Source: Dyella tabacisoli | GTDB lineage: Bacteria; Pseudomonadota; Gammaproteobacteria; Xanthomonadales; Rhodanobacteraceae | Reading direction: 5' to 3' | DNA length: 64,000 nt | Assembly: GCF_003350925.1 (NCBI RefSeq) | Contig: NZ_KZ857173.1 | Coordinates: 310,001 to 374,000, forward strand | Shown: positions 27,190 through 37,687 of the stretch, one piece after another | Numbering within the stretch: position 1 is the first letter of the stretch | Layout of the letters: each line of letters begins with the position of its first letter | Program-made: the position numbers and the translations under genes | Notes under the pieces: model-generated | What the model was told of the DNA's origin: nothing | The model's input: only the letters and a program-made list of their open reading frames with translations | Databases searched by the model: none

Positions 27190-28323
27190 GTGCTCCTGCC
27201 CCGCATCCATAACCACATCAACGACCTGCCCGCCACCGCCTGGGACGCACTGCGACCAGACGACAATCCGTTTCTTTCTCATCGTTTTTTAGCCGCGCTG
27301 GAATCCACCGGCTGCATCCGCGCCGACTGGGGCTGGCAGGCCCATCACCTGGGGTTGTACGAGCACGACACACTGGTCGCCGCCACGCCGCTGTATCTCA
27401 AAGGTAACTCGCACGGCGAATTCGTCTTCGACTGGAGTTGGGCCAGCGCCTGGGAGCGCGCCGGTGGCGACTACTACCCCAAGCTGCTCAATGCCGTGCC
27501 GTACTCGCCCGTGCCCGGAACGCGCCTATTGGTCGGCGACGGAGCGCAGGCTTCACGATATCGGCGGGCACTGGTCATCGCCATGCAAGCTCAAGTCGAG
27601 CAGTTGGGCTTGTCCTCGGCGCACGCCAACTTTCTGAGTGAAGACGATTTACCGGCTTTCGGCGACGACTGGCTGACCCGCTCGGATATTCAATTTCACT
27701 GGACCAACCGCAGCTACGGGGATTTCGCCGATTTTCTCGCCGCGCTCAGCCACAAAAAACGCAAAAACATTCGCCATGAACGCGCCCATGTGGCGCAGCG
27801 CGGGCTGCATATCGAGATGCGCGGCGGCGACACGCTTAGCCGAGCCGAATGGCAACGCGTGCACGCGCTATACGCATCGACCTTTGACGCCAAGGGCAAC
27901 CATGCCGCCTTGACGCAGGCGTTCTTTATCGAACTGGGACAATCGTTTGGCGATGCCGTGCAACTGGCACTGGCGCATGATCGCGGGGAGATCATCGCGA
28001 TGGCGCTGTCCCTGCAGAGCAGCAAGACGTTGTACGGCCGCTACTGGGGTGCCAGTGTCGAGATTCCCGGTCTGCATTTTGAGCTGTGCTATTACCAAGG
28101 CATCGAGCACGCGATTCGGCATGGATTACAACGCTTTGAACCCGGTGCCCAGGGCGAGCACAAAATGGCGCGCGGCTTTCTGCCTGTACGCACGCATTCG
28201 CGACACTATCTGGCCGACGAAGGGTTTCGTGCCGCGGTGCGTCAGGCGCTTACCCGCGAAGCATTGAGCATCGACGAATACGCCGATGAACTACTGACAC
28301 ATAGCCCCTACGCCGAGCGTTGA
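27190..28323 (+). CDS. FemAB-like N-acyltransferase (DUF482/PF04339 family)
   Basis: The 377-residue product matches the family often called GNAT or peptidoglycan-biosynthesis-like: NPFLSHRFLAALESTGC, GLYEHDTLVAATPLYLKGNSHGEFVFDWSWA, SHKKRKNIRHERAHV, and the closing HYLADEGFRAAV. FARFEPGAQGEHK-type text (RFEPGAQGEHKMARGF) is conserved. The fold is a double GNAT like Fem transferases. The acceptor is unknown. The GTG start is used. It lies directly upstream of aat, which also transfers an aminoacyl group. Confidence 0.85.
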   Translation: MLLPRIHNHINDLPATAWDALRPDDNPFLSHRFLAALESTGCIRADWGWQAHHLGLYEHDTLVAATPLYLKGNSHGEFVFDWSWASAWERAGGDYYPKLLNAVPYSPVPGTRLLVGDGAQASRYRRALVIAMQAQVEQLGLSSAHANFLSEDDLPAFGDDWLTRSDIQFHWTNRSYGDFADFLAALSHKKRKNIRHERAHVAQRGLHIEMRGGDTLSRAEWQRVHALYASTFDAKGNHAALTQAFFIELGQSFGDAVQLALAHDRGEIIAMALSLQSSKTLYGRYWGASVEIPGLHFELCYYQGIEHAIRHGLQRFEPGAQGEHKMARGFLPVRTHSRHYLADEGFRAAVRQALTREALSIDEYADELLTHSPYAER

Positions 28324-28375
28324 CGTCGATGTAAGTCAACGCGGGCTTGCATCACAGTCACCTGCCCCGCTATGT

Positions 28376-29134
28376 ATGGGTCTCCTCGCCGACCATCGAA
28401 ACCAGGCCGCCGTGCTTACCCTGCCCTTGCTCGACTCATCGCAACCTGAGCATTTTCCCGATCCGCGTAACGCGTTGCGCGATCCCAATGGGCTGCTCGC
28501 CTTTGGTGGCGATCTCTCGCCGCAACGATTATTGGCAGCTTACGCGCAGGGCATCTTTCCCTGGTTCAACGAGGAAGATCCGCCGTTGTGGTGGTCGCCC
28601 GATCCGCGTTGTGTCTTTCATACTGCTGATCTTCAAGCGAACCGCAGCCTGCGCCGGCAGCTTGCCGGCAAGTCATGGCGACTCACTATCGATCATGCCT
28701 TTCGCCAAGTGGTGGAAGCCTGCGCCGCGCCGCGCCCAGGCCAGAGCGGCACCTGGATCGTGCCTGACATGATGGATGCTTACACCACGCTGTATAGCCT
28801 GGGCCATGCGCATAGCGTGGAGGTATGGGAGGGCGATCGCCTGGTAGGCGGCATCTATGGCGTCGCCATCGGCCGGCTGTTTTGCGGAGAGTCGATGTTC
28901 AGCCGGGAAAGCGGCGGCTCCAAGCTGGCCTTGATTGCCTTGGCCCAATTACTGCGAAGCTGGAATTTTCCGCTGATCGATGCCCAGGTCAGCAACCCGC
29001 ATCTACTAAGCCTGGGCGCTGCTGAATACTCCCGTGCGCGATTTCTGCGCGCGGTCGCACAACTCACCCAACTGCCGGGTCAACCGGGCAGTTGGGTCGA
29101 GTTCACGCCGCTGCTATCAGGCCGCCTTGGCTGA
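28376..29134 (+). CDS. aat: Leucyl/phenylalanyl-tRNA--protein transferase
   Basis: Aat adds Leu or Phe from tRNA to proteins with N-terminal Lys or Arg, marking them for ClpAP. The 252-residue product shows FPDPRNALRDPNGLLAFGGDLS, AYAQGIFPWF, LWWSPDPRCV, and GRLFCGESMFSRESGGSKLAL. The ATG at 28376 is used; a GTG at 28412 giving MLTLPLLDSSQP is equally plausible. Its last 18 bases overlap the convergent isochorismatase-like gene, and a strong hairpin lies inside its 3' end at 29066-29097. Confidence 0.93.
   Translation: MGLLADHRNQAAVLTLPLLDSSQPEHFPDPRNALRDPNGLLAFGGDLSPQRLLAAYAQGIFPWFNEEDPPLWWSPDPRCVFHTADLQANRSLRRQLAGKSWRLTIDHAFRQVVEACAAPRPGQSGTWIVPDMMDAYTTLYSLGHAHSVEVWEGDRLVGGIYGVAIGRLFCGESMFSRESGGSKLALIALAQLLRSWNFPLIDAQVSNPHLLSLGAAEYSRARFLRAVAQLTQLPGQPGSWVEFTPLLSGRLG
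29066..29097. terminator. Hairpin inside the 3' end of aat
   Basis: ACCCAACTGCC and GGCAGTTGGGT form an 11-bp stem, with partial pairing of the inner GGGTCAACC. It encodes part of LTQLPGQPGSW in aat. It lies 20 bp beyond the stop of the convergent minus-strand gene. No T run follows on either strand. Confidence 0.35.
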
Positions 29135-29761
29135 GCGAAGTGCCAGCGCCTGGCGGTAAGACACCAGGATGTTCTCGCGCACGGGTGCTTCGCCGTTGGC
29201 AATACAGTGCAGCCACTCATCGGTGGTCAACACGGCCGCAAAACGCGACTGCTCGACCACGGCAAGCACGCGATGGATTTCTTCCGCAGTGGCAGAGCCT
29301 GCCCGATTCGAATACGGCACGGAGCCGGAAGCGTCATGCACAAACTCCACCGCCATGCCGCGATCGAAGGCATGTTTGATTGTGGTGTCGTTGCAGTTAT
29401 GGGTCATGTAGCCGCTGACCGTCAACGTGTCGATGCCCTGCTCGACCAGCCAGTCGGACAACCCGGTATCGGAGAAAGCACTGGGTAGCGGTTTGCCGAA
29501 ATAAGCATCGCGATGGCGACGACCGACCTCATCGTGCAACTGCCAGCCGTTACTGCCCTGGGCAAAGGCCGGCGCGTCGGCGGGGGAGTTCTGCTGGATG
29601 ACAATGACCGGGATCTTCGCTGCCGTGGCCGCGTCCATCAAGCGGCCGATATTGGCCAGGCTTTCCGCAGGCGGCGGGTATTCGATCTGCAAATTGCCGG
29701 TGAAGTATTCGTTCTGCACATCGATCACGATCAACGCACGGCGTGGGGTGGTTGCAGTCAT
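29117..29761 (-). CDS. Isochorismatase-family cysteine hydrolase
   Basis: The 214-residue product has the catalytic Asp in ALIVIDVQNEYF, the conserved Lys/Ser region and the nucleophile Cys in VSGYMTHNCNDTTIKHAFD. This is the family pattern for hydrolases of nicotinamide-like, ureido or carbamoyl compounds. The ATG at 29761 is supported by AGGAG eight bases upstream. The gene is divergent from a GlxA-type regulator with about 126 bp between the starts, so it is probably that regulator's target. Confidence 0.85.
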   Translation of the reverse strand: MTATTPRRALIVIDVQNEYFTGNLQIEYPPPAESLANIGRLMDAATAAKIPVIVIQQNSPADAPAFAQGSNGWQLHDEVGRRHRDAYFGKPLPSAFSDTGLSDWLVEQGIDTLTVSGYMTHNCNDTTIKHAFDRGMAVEFVHDASGSVPYSNRAGSATAEEIHRVLAVVEQSRFAAVLTTDEWLHCIANGEAPVRENILVSYRQALALRSAKAA

Positions 29762-29887
29762 GGCACAGCTCCTGATGGATGAGAAAGTGTGTCTATGCTG
29801 CCCGCGCCGACACTTGCGGACGAGTGGCCTGAAGGACAATCATCGATGTCATTGGGCCATGCACTGCCCCGCCATCGTGGAGTGGTT

Positions 29888-30880
29888 ATGCCGCCGATCA
29901 AAACCGTGTCGAAAAGCACATCTATAAAGATTGCCGTCGTGGCGTTCGAGCACATTCTGCCGTTCCACCTTTCGGTGCCATGTGCGGCGTTTCAGACCAC
30001 ATGGAACGAGGGTCCATCGCCCTTTCGATTGCGGATCTGCTCGGCGGAAGGGCGCCGACTACGCAGCGCCGCCGGTTTTGTGATCGAAGCGGAATATGGG
30101 CTGGAGGAACTGAGCCGGGCCGACATCATCATCGTGCCGTCCTGGCGCGACTGCTATGAAACCCCGCCGCAGGCACTGCTCGATGCTTTGCGTCGTGCGG
30201 CAAAAAACGGAAAGCGCATCGTCGGCCTGTGTCTTGGCGCCTTTGTCTTGGCCCACGCCGGCCTGCTCGATGGGTGCAAGGCCACGACACATTGGATTGC
30301 CACCGACGAACTCGCGCGACGCTTTCCCAAGGTTTCGGTCGACCCCGATGTGCTTTATGTCGACGAGGGCCAGGTGCTCACGTCGGCCGGTGCCGCCGCG
30401 GGTATCGACTGCTGCCTGCATTTAGTGCGCCAATTACTCGGCACCGAGCAAGCCAACCACATTGCGCGGCGCATGGTGGTATCGCCTTTTCGTCACGGCG
30501 GGCAGGCGCAATTCATCGAACAAGCCGTAACTACGGCACCTCGCGACAAACGCATGGCCCACCTGCTTGAAAACGTGCAGCGAAAACTGCACCTGCCGCA
30601 TAGCTTGGACGAGATCGCCCAACACGCCGTCATGAGTCGCCGCAGCTTCACTCGTCATTTTCGCCAGCTCACCGGCAGTAGTTTCGGCGACTGGCTGCTC
30701 GCGCAGCGGCTGAGCGAAGCTCAACGGCTGCTGGAGACTACGGATCTGTCGTTGGAGCGCATCGCCACGGCGATCGGCCTGGGCTCACCGATAACATTGC
30801 GCCAACACTTCCAGCGCGCTTATCGCACCTCGCCAACGCATTACCGCCGCAGCTTCAATGCGGACCGCGCCGATGCTTAG
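29888..30880 (+). CDS. GlxA family (DJ-1/PfpI plus AraC-type) transcriptional regulator
   Basis: The 330-residue product has an N-terminal class I glutamine amidotransferase-like domain (about 10-180). Its elbow cysteine lies in KRIVGLCLGAFVLAHAG, followed by TTHWIATDELARRFP. Two C-terminal AraC-type helix-turn-helix motifs follow (LDEIAQHAVMSRRSFTRHFR and LERIATAIGLGSPITLRQHF). Related regulators control nicotinate, carnitine or glycine-betaine metabolism. The ATG at 29888 has GGAG upstream; an earlier in-frame ATG lies at 29846. It probably controls the divergent hydrolase gene. Confidence 0.88.
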   Translation: MPPIKTVSKSTSIKIAVVAFEHILPFHLSVPCAAFQTTWNEGPSPFRLRICSAEGRRLRSAAGFVIEAEYGLEELSRADIIIVPSWRDCYETPPQALLDALRRAAKNGKRIVGLCLGAFVLAHAGLLDGCKATTHWIATDELARRFPKVSVDPDVLYVDEGQVLTSAGAAAGIDCCLHLVRQLLGTEQANHIARRMVVSPFRHGGQAQFIEQAVTTAPRDKRMAHLLENVQRKLHLPHSLDEIAQHAVMSRRSFTRHFRQLTGSSFGDWLLAQRLSEAQRLLETTDLSLERIATAIGLGSPITLRQHFQRAYRTSPTHYRRSFNADRADA

Positions 30881-30933
30881 CTGCGGTGCATCATCCACCG
30901 CATCAGGTTTAGCAAAACCTTGGGCCGCAATGA

Positions 30934-30960
30934 AGAAACCCGGCACTAGGCCGGGTTTCT
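30934..30960. terminator. Terminator after the cold-shock gene
   Basis: AGAAACCCGGC pairs with GCCGGGTTTCT around ACTAG. On the minus strand GGGTTTCTTC follows the 3' side, fitting termination of the cold-shock gene at 30968. It may also end the GlxA transcript on the plus strand. Confidence 0.75.
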
Positions 30961-30967
30961 AGGGGGA

Positions 30968-31216
30968 TCAACGACCGTGATGACCGCCATGACCGCCGCC
31001 GGCGGGAGCACCGCCTTCAGGCACGATGTTCGATGCCTGCTTGCCCTTGGGGCCCTGGGTGATATCGAAGCTCACTTTCTGTCCTTCAGCGAGGCTCTTG
31101 AAGCCGCCACCCTGAATCGCCGAGAAGTGTGCGAAGAGGTCTTCACCGCCAGCATCTGGCGTGATGAACCCAAAACCTTTCGCGTCGTTGAACCACTTGA
31201 CCGTACCAGTTGCCAT
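30968..31216 (-). CDS. Cold-shock domain protein with a Gly/His-rich tail
   Basis: The 82-residue product is a CspA-like OB-fold RNA chaperone (about 1-67). It has [13 protein letters not shown] (RNP1) and DLFAHFSAI (RNP2), then an unusual tail of about 15 residues, [15 protein letters not shown], whose histidines could bind metal. AGAGGAA lies seven bases before the ATG. The leader upstream is long and may hold cold-responsive structure. A second Csp without the tail is encoded at 51570-51773. Confidence 0.93.
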   Translation of the reverse strand: MATGTVKWFNDAKGFGFITPDAGGEDLFAHFSAIQGGGFKSLAEGQKVSFDITQGPKGKQASNIVPEGGAPAGGGHGGHHGR

Positions 31217-31899
31217 TACCAATTCCTCTAGAAATTCATACCACCATAACGAGCACGCTTGAAAAGCGAAACAGCTAAGAATGCAGCCGCCCCTCTCGCA
31301 AACCCAGCACAGCGCTTTTCGTATCGGTACCCCGTTAAAAACGAACCCGTCAAAAGCGCCGGCGTAATTGTGACTCGCTTTAACGAATAAGTGTCAAGAA
31401 AATTTCGTACTTCGAACATTTCTATGTGAAGGTTTTGTCAACGCTGAGTACGCGTCAGGCGCCTACAGCCCAAGAACAGGCGGCAATACCACACTGACCA
31501 GTACTTCCACTGCGCGTCAGATAAAGCCGGGGAAACACGATAGCGTTGTGGTTTATAACGATCTGACCCAGGCTATTTGGCCGCCATGCCACCCCTTATT
31601 CGCCTGCGCGTGCGACGCATGCAGGCGCACGCAGCTCAATCCATCGAGTAACTGGACTCACTCGGCTTCTGGCCAATGGAAGTGTCGTCAGACACATGAT
31701 TCGATTCGCCGCCATCGACACTGTGCACGAGCTTCAGTGGCTTTGGCTTGGCGATACGAAACGCTGCAAACACCCGGCGCATAAAACTGACAACGAACGT
31801 AAGGCAAACGTAAGTCAACGCAAAATCGCATCCGTGATGCAGATCTCTAATACCCGCGCTTTAGCCGTTTCGTCCAATGCATAGCCTGGCACTCAATGG
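31217..31899. other. Long intergenic region upstream of the cold-shock gene
   Basis: The part next to the cold-shock start (31217-31440) is A+T-richer and probably holds its promoter and leader. The rest, towards ispG, has no supported gene. One weak minus-strand frame at 31636-31782 (MRRVFAAFRIAKPKPLKLVH...) would give 48 residues, but it has no ribosome-binding site. Confidence 0.5.
31367..31397 (-). promoter_or_regulatory. Possible promoter of the cold-shock gene
   Basis: On the minus strand a perfect TTGACA (31392-31397) is followed after 19 bases by CACAAT (31367-31372). The spacing is longer than ideal. A start here would give a leader of about 145 nt, in keeping with csp mRNAs. Confidence 0.3.
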
Positions 31900-33159
<1,260 letters not shown>

Positions 33160-33326
33160 GAATCTATCAACCGGAAACGAAGGCCACGGCACGAGCGCGG
33201 CAATGGGCATAAGGATACCCGAAGCGGCCATGCCACCCTATGACAACCGCCTCCCGTGCCAGCTCTGGCAGGCCGATGAATAGCCTTGCAGCCCCCCGGA
33301 AGGATCGCGGCGGCCCCTGACGCGCT

Positions 33327-33935
33327 TTATTCAAGCAATAATTTCAACGCGATGCTCCACATGGTCAGGCCGACCAGTACCTCAAGTACACGCCATGCGA
33401 CCGGTTTGGCGAACACTGGACGCAGCAACCTGGCGCCATAACCCAGCGCAAAAAAGAAGCACAGCGATGCCGACATCGCGCCGGCAGCGAACCACCAGCG
33501 AGCCTCGTGGAACTGGGTGGAGATCGAGCCGATCAGCAGCACCGTGTCCAGATAGACGTGCGGGTTGAGCCAGGTCAGCGCGGCACAGGTCAGCAGGGTC
33601 GGCAGCAAGGGGCTCGTCATGCCCTCGACCGGCATGAGGGTATCGGACGATTTCCATGCGGCGATAAAACTCTTGGCGCCGTAAAGAACCAAAAAAGCCA
33701 CACCGCCATAACGCATCAACGGCCCCAACCACGGCGCTTTCGTCAGCACGATGGATAAGCCAGTGACGCCAAACAGAATCAGTACGGCATCGGAAAGTGC
33801 ACACAGCAGACACGTCCAGAACACATGTTCACGGCGCAAACCTTGTTTCAACACAAATGCATTTTGCGCACCGATCGCCAGAATCAACGAAAGGCTCAAG
33901 GTAAATCCCGCCAGGGCGGCGTGAGTGGAATCCAT
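33327..33935 (-). CDS. LysE/ArgO family amino-acid exporter
   Basis: The 202-residue product has six hydrophobic segments and the LysE/ArgO signature LSLSLILAIGAQNAFVLKQGLRREHVF. CALSDAVLILFGVTGL and TWLNPHVYLDTVLLIGSIS follow, the latter with the NPHxYLDT motif. It probably exports basic amino acids such as arginine or lysine. AAGGA lies seven bases before the ATG. No LysG/ArgP regulator is adjacent. The long frame upstream of the ATG is not real coding. Confidence 0.92.
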   Translation of the reverse strand: MDSTHAALAGFTLSLSLILAIGAQNAFVLKQGLRREHVFWTCLLCALSDAVLILFGVTGLSIVLTKAPWLGPLMRYGGVAFLVLYGAKSFIAAWKSSDTLMPVEGMTSPLLPTLLTCAALTWLNPHVYLDTVLLIGSISTQFHEARWWFAAGAMSASLCFFFALGYGARLLRPVFAKPVAWRVLEVLVGLTMWSIALKLLLE

Positions 33936-34048
33936 GATGATCCTTATTATTGTGGTGTGGGCGCTAGCTGTGAAAACGCACCCTGCGCGATCACGGTATC
34001 GTCGCCATGTTGTTTTTTGCTCGCCGAGTGAGCCGTTACAAAGCGTTT

Positions 34049-36019
34049 CTAGGGGCCAGACCGATGAGCACCGTCTGGTGGCGCGCGGCGCAACGCCGTC
34101 AACAGCAAACGCCGTTGTAAACGATCGGCCAGTGTCGTTGGCTGCATCAGCCCCATGCGTTGCAAGGCATCGGCTTCGCCTGGCACTTCGGGTCCAGGCC
34201 GTACGACCGCGCGTAGCAGCGCCCACTTGCCTCGCCAAGTCGCACTACTCGATTTCAACTCGTTCAAGGCAGTGAACAATTGAAGCTCGATATCGGTGAA
34301 ATCGCTACCGAATGGAAACATCGGCAGGAGTCCTTTCTGCTCAAACGGCGCCAACGCTTCACGCAGGCATTCGGGGCGGTGGCGGCGCCATTTCTCGGGT
34401 ATTTGAAAATCAGCAGCCAACTTGCCCTGCGATTTCGCCTCGGCGCAAAGCGCATCGAGGAAACGTGCATCGCAGATCGCCAGCATCGCCTCGATACATT
34501 CGCTATCGGTCTTGCCGCGCAAATCAGCGACACCGTATTCGGTGACGTACAGATCGCGCAGATGACGCGGAATGGTGGTGTGGCCGTAGTTCCAGCGGAT
34601 ATTGGAATGCACGCCGTTTCGATCGCGCCGGGTCGCACGCATCAATAATACGGAACGCCCGTCGGGCAACTCATGCGCCATCGCAACAAAATTGTATTGA
34701 CCGCCGACCCCGCTCACCACGTGACCATCATCCAAACCATCGGATACGGCCGAACCCAGCAGCGTGGCCATCATGCACGTGTTGAAAAAACGCGCGCCGC
34801 GCCGCTGCAAGGTAGCCAGCGCCTGATGGTCGCCGTAGAGCTGATTGACGTTGGAGACACGACACATGTCGATGGCATCGGGGTCAGCCGCCTCGGTGGC
34901 GTCAAGCCATTCGTAAAGTTCGCGCGAACCGAGGAAGAAGGCACCGCGCAGGTAATGCCCGCCGGGTGTTGCCGGATTGAGCTGACCACTCGCAGAGGCA
35001 CGCTCCAAAGCCAGGTTGTCCCAGCAGCGACGCTTGAGAATGCCTGCCTTGGCCAAATGCATAAAACCATCCATCACCATTTCGCTTGCGCCGTACAAAC
35101 CTTTTACCAAGGGCGCCAGGCCACCGCTGCGTGCGGCGAGCATATGGGTGGAGTGGCTTGGGTCCAGCGCAACGAGAGCCCGGCGCCAGTTCAGATTGTC
35201 CCGTTGACGCAAAAGCAAAGCCTTGACCAAGGCATCGGACAAGGCGCCAATACCGATCTGCAGGCAGCCACCATCTTTTACCAAGGCGCTGGCGTGTATA
35301 CCGAGCGCGTATTCGGCCACATCCACCGGCTGCCGCGGCAAGGCGAACAATTGGGGAGAATGCGCCGGCGTCAGCTCGATGTCGAAGAAGTCCTCCGACA
35401 CTTCGGCGTGGCCGCTTAGATACGGTAACTGCGGATGTACCACCGCAATGCACAGCGGCCGCGGCTTGCCGGCGGCCTGCAAGCGATCTAAAAAATCCAG
35501 GGTGAGATCGGGATTGCATGACAGGCTGTAGCGCACACCGCCAGGCCCCTCGCGGCGTGCCACCAATTGCACCAGCAGATTGATCTCTTGCTCGACCAGA
35601 TCCCGCGCAACATGGGTGTAGTTCTGGCTGATGTATTCGCGCTGCGCGCTACCGGAGTGCAGCAACGCACCCGATTGCAAATAGAACTCATGGATCGCGA
35701 CATTGCCCGGCAGCGCATTGCGTGCCTGGTCTACGGCATATTGCAGATCCTCGTAGTCTTCGCCGAAATGGCGATCAAGAAACGGCTGCAGAAAACGGCT
35801 TTCCAAACCAGGCGCCGGCCGCGGCCGGGTCAGCGAAAGCGCGGTATACAGCCGCATCGAGCGTGACTCGTCGCCGCAGTGGAGCCGGTACAGCGCGTTG
35901 AGCAAGCCGTGAGGTTTGCCTAACCCGAGCGGCGCGGCGATGCGTAAAGTCGACCCCAGTTGCGCCACGATGGCCAGCGCGCACAGTTCGGTATCTGTAT
36001 GACGATGGATGGTCGGCAT
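34049..36019 (-). CDS. Acetyl-CoA hydrolase/transferase family protein (long form)
   Basis: The 656-residue product has the two halves of a class I CoA-transferase-like enzyme. KGLYGASEMVMDGFMHL sits in the middle, SGVGGQYNFVAMAHELPDGRS around residue 450 (the GVGGQ motif), and TTIPRHLRDLYVTEYGVADLRGKT carries the conserved late motif. It then has an extra 110 or so residues. It may hydrolyse acetyl-CoA or move CoA between acids; the substrate cannot be read from sequence. It is monocistronic and divergent from the cardiolipin synthase-like gene. Confidence 0.85.
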   Translation of the reverse strand: MPTIHRHTDTELCALAIVAQLGSTLRIAAPLGLGKPHGLLNALYRLHCGDESRSMRLYTALSLTRPRPAPGLESRFLQPFLDRHFGEDYEDLQYAVDQARNALPGNVAIHEFYLQSGALLHSGSAQREYISQNYTHVARDLVEQEINLLVQLVARREGPGGVRYSLSCNPDLTLDFLDRLQAAGKPRPLCIAVVHPQLPYLSGHAEVSEDFFDIELTPAHSPQLFALPRQPVDVAEYALGIHASALVKDGGCLQIGIGALSDALVKALLLRQRDNLNWRRALVALDPSHSTHMLAARSGGLAPLVKGLYGASEMVMDGFMHLAKAGILKRRCWDNLALERASASGQLNPATPGGHYLRGAFFLGSRELYEWLDATEAADPDAIDMCRVSNVNQLYGDHQALATLQRRGARFFNTCMMATLLGSAVSDGLDDGHVVSGVGGQYNFVAMAHELPDGRSVLLMRATRRDRNGVHSNIRWNYGHTTIPRHLRDLYVTEYGVADLRGKTDSECIEAMLAICDARFLDALCAEAKSQGKLAADFQIPEKWRRHRPECLREALAPFEQKGLLPMFPFGSDFTDIELQLFTALNELKSSSATWRGKWALLRAVVRPGPEVPGEADALQRMGLMQPTTLADRLQRRLLLTALRRAPPDGAHRSGP

Positions 36020-36119
36020 GGGGGAATCATGACATGAGTTTGGGTTGGCATTCGCCCTCTTTTCATCTCTCTCTATTCCCGCAGCGGCGAGGGGTCGAAC
36101 GCTGCCCTACACTCGGCCC

Positions 36120-37565
36120 ATGTCATCCCCATCGCCGTCCACCACCACACCGCAACGCCAGTTGGCCGAACAGGCATTAAGCCGCGCCGCCGGCGCGCCA
36201 TTGCTTAACGGCAATGCCGTGGAGCTGTTGATCGACGGTGCGGCGCACTTCGAGGCCTGGCTGACGGCGATTCGCGGCGCCACCCAACGCGTGCTGCTGG
36301 AGAACTACATTATTCGCGATGACGCCGCGGGTCGTGCGTTTCGCGAGGCCTTGGTCGAACGGGCGCTGGCAGGCGTGTTCGTTGCCGTGGTCGGTGATTG
36401 GATGGGATGTCTTGGGCAGTCGCGCTCCAGTTTCTGGACCCCGCTTCGCGCTGCCGGCGGCCAGGTGCGGATTTTCAACCCACCCCAATTAGGTCGGCCA
36501 TTTGGCTGGATCAGTCGCGACCATCGCAAGTTGCTGGTGGTGGATGGCCGGCTGGGCTTTCTGTCGGGCGTATGCATCAGTGCGAAGTGGCTGGGTGACC
36601 CGAGCCGCAAACTGGCGCCATGGCGCGATACCGGGGTGGCTCTGCGTGGCCCGGCCGTTATCGAACTTGAGCACGCCTTTGCCCAAAGCTGGGGCAGCAT
36701 CGGCGAGCCATTGCCGACATTCCATGTCGAGCCTATGGCTGAAAACGCCGGCGCCGTGGCGCTGCGGGTCATCGCCACGCAACCGGCCACCGCCAGTATG
36801 TATCGACTCGATCAGATGATCGCCGCGATGGCGCGCAAGTCGTTATGGCTGACCGACGCTTATTTCGTTGGTGTGGCGCCTTATGTGCAAGCGTTGGCGG
36901 CAGCCTCTCGCGATGGCGTGGATGTGCGCTTGCTGGTACCTGGCAGTAGTGACATTCCGTTGGTTGCAGGCATGTCGCGCTCCGGCTATCGCCCGTTGCT
37001 CAAGGCAGGCATCCGAGTGTTCGAATGGAACGGCTCGATGCTGCATGCCAAGACGGCGGTGGCCGATGGGCAATGGGCGCGGGTGGGTTCGTCCAACCTC
37101 AATATCGCCAGTTGGTTGAACAACCGCGAAATCGACGTAGCGATAGAAGATAATGCTTTCGCCGCGAAGCTCGCCGCGCAGTACGAACAGGACTTAGGCT
37201 CGGCCACCGAAATTGTGCTGGCGCCACGGCGCCGCCGACGCGGTGAACAAGTGCGTAGCAGTCAGGGACACTCACCGCAGCCGCGCGACAAGGGCGGCAG
37301 TTCCAGCCGTGCCGCTGCCGGTGCCTTGCGCATCGCCAATACAGTGGGCGCTGCCTTGACCGATCGCCGGGTACTTGGCGACACTTCAGCCGGTCCGATG
37401 CTGATGGGTACCCTGGCGCTAACCATCGTGGCGGTGCTGGCCATAGGGTGGCCTGCCCTGATCGGCTGGCCGATCGGTATCCTCAGTGCCTGGTTCGCGC
37501 TCAATCTAGGTGTTCGGACCTGGCAATTACGTCATCGCCGCGCGAAGAACGATCCACCTGAATAA
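36120..37565 (+). CDS. Cardiolipin synthase-like phospholipase D family protein
   Basis: The 481-residue product has two HKD motifs: HRKLLVVD in ISRDHRKLLVVDGRLGFLSG, and HAKTAVAD in SMLHAKTAVADGQWARVGSSN. Two such motifs form one active site in ClsB-type enzymes that make cardiolipin from phosphatidylglycerol or other donors. Residues after about 380 form a basic linker and a C-terminal hydrophobic hairpin (LALTIVAVLAIGWPALIGWP, IGILSAWFALNLGV), whereas ClsA carries its helices at the N-terminus. The ATG at 36120 gives MSSPSPS; a longer frame starts at 36045. Confidence 0.88.
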   Translation: MSSPSPSTTTPQRQLAEQALSRAAGAPLLNGNAVELLIDGAAHFEAWLTAIRGATQRVLLENYIIRDDAAGRAFREALVERALAGVFVAVVGDWMGCLGQSRSSFWTPLRAAGGQVRIFNPPQLGRPFGWISRDHRKLLVVDGRLGFLSGVCISAKWLGDPSRKLAPWRDTGVALRGPAVIELEHAFAQSWGSIGEPLPTFHVEPMAENAGAVALRVIATQPATASMYRLDQMIAAMARKSLWLTDAYFVGVAPYVQALAAASRDGVDVRLLVPGSSDIPLVAGMSRSGYRPLLKAGIRVFEWNGSMLHAKTAVADGQWARVGSSNLNIASWLNNREIDVAIEDNAFAAKLAAQYEQDLGSATEIVLAPRRRRRGEQVRSSQGHSPQPRDKGGSSSRAAAGALRIANTVGAALTDRRVLGDTSAGPMLMGTLALTIVAVLAIGWPALIGWPIGILSAWFALNLGVRTWQLRHRRAKNDPPE

Positions 37566-37687
37566 AGTAGGTTAGAGAAATCAGTCACTTGGTCGTTTCA
37601 CCTGAGAAACGAGCTATGTATTACGCGGCAAGCGAATGTAATTCAACAAGATGTAATCTTTGCGAATCATGCTAGGCTCGCGCGTTC

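Noticed and set aside
31636-31818. A 60-residue minus-strand frame downstream of ispG
   Set aside because: It starts at TTG or an unsupported ATG, has no ribosome-binding site and matches nothing I recognise. It is mentioned only in the intergenic entry.
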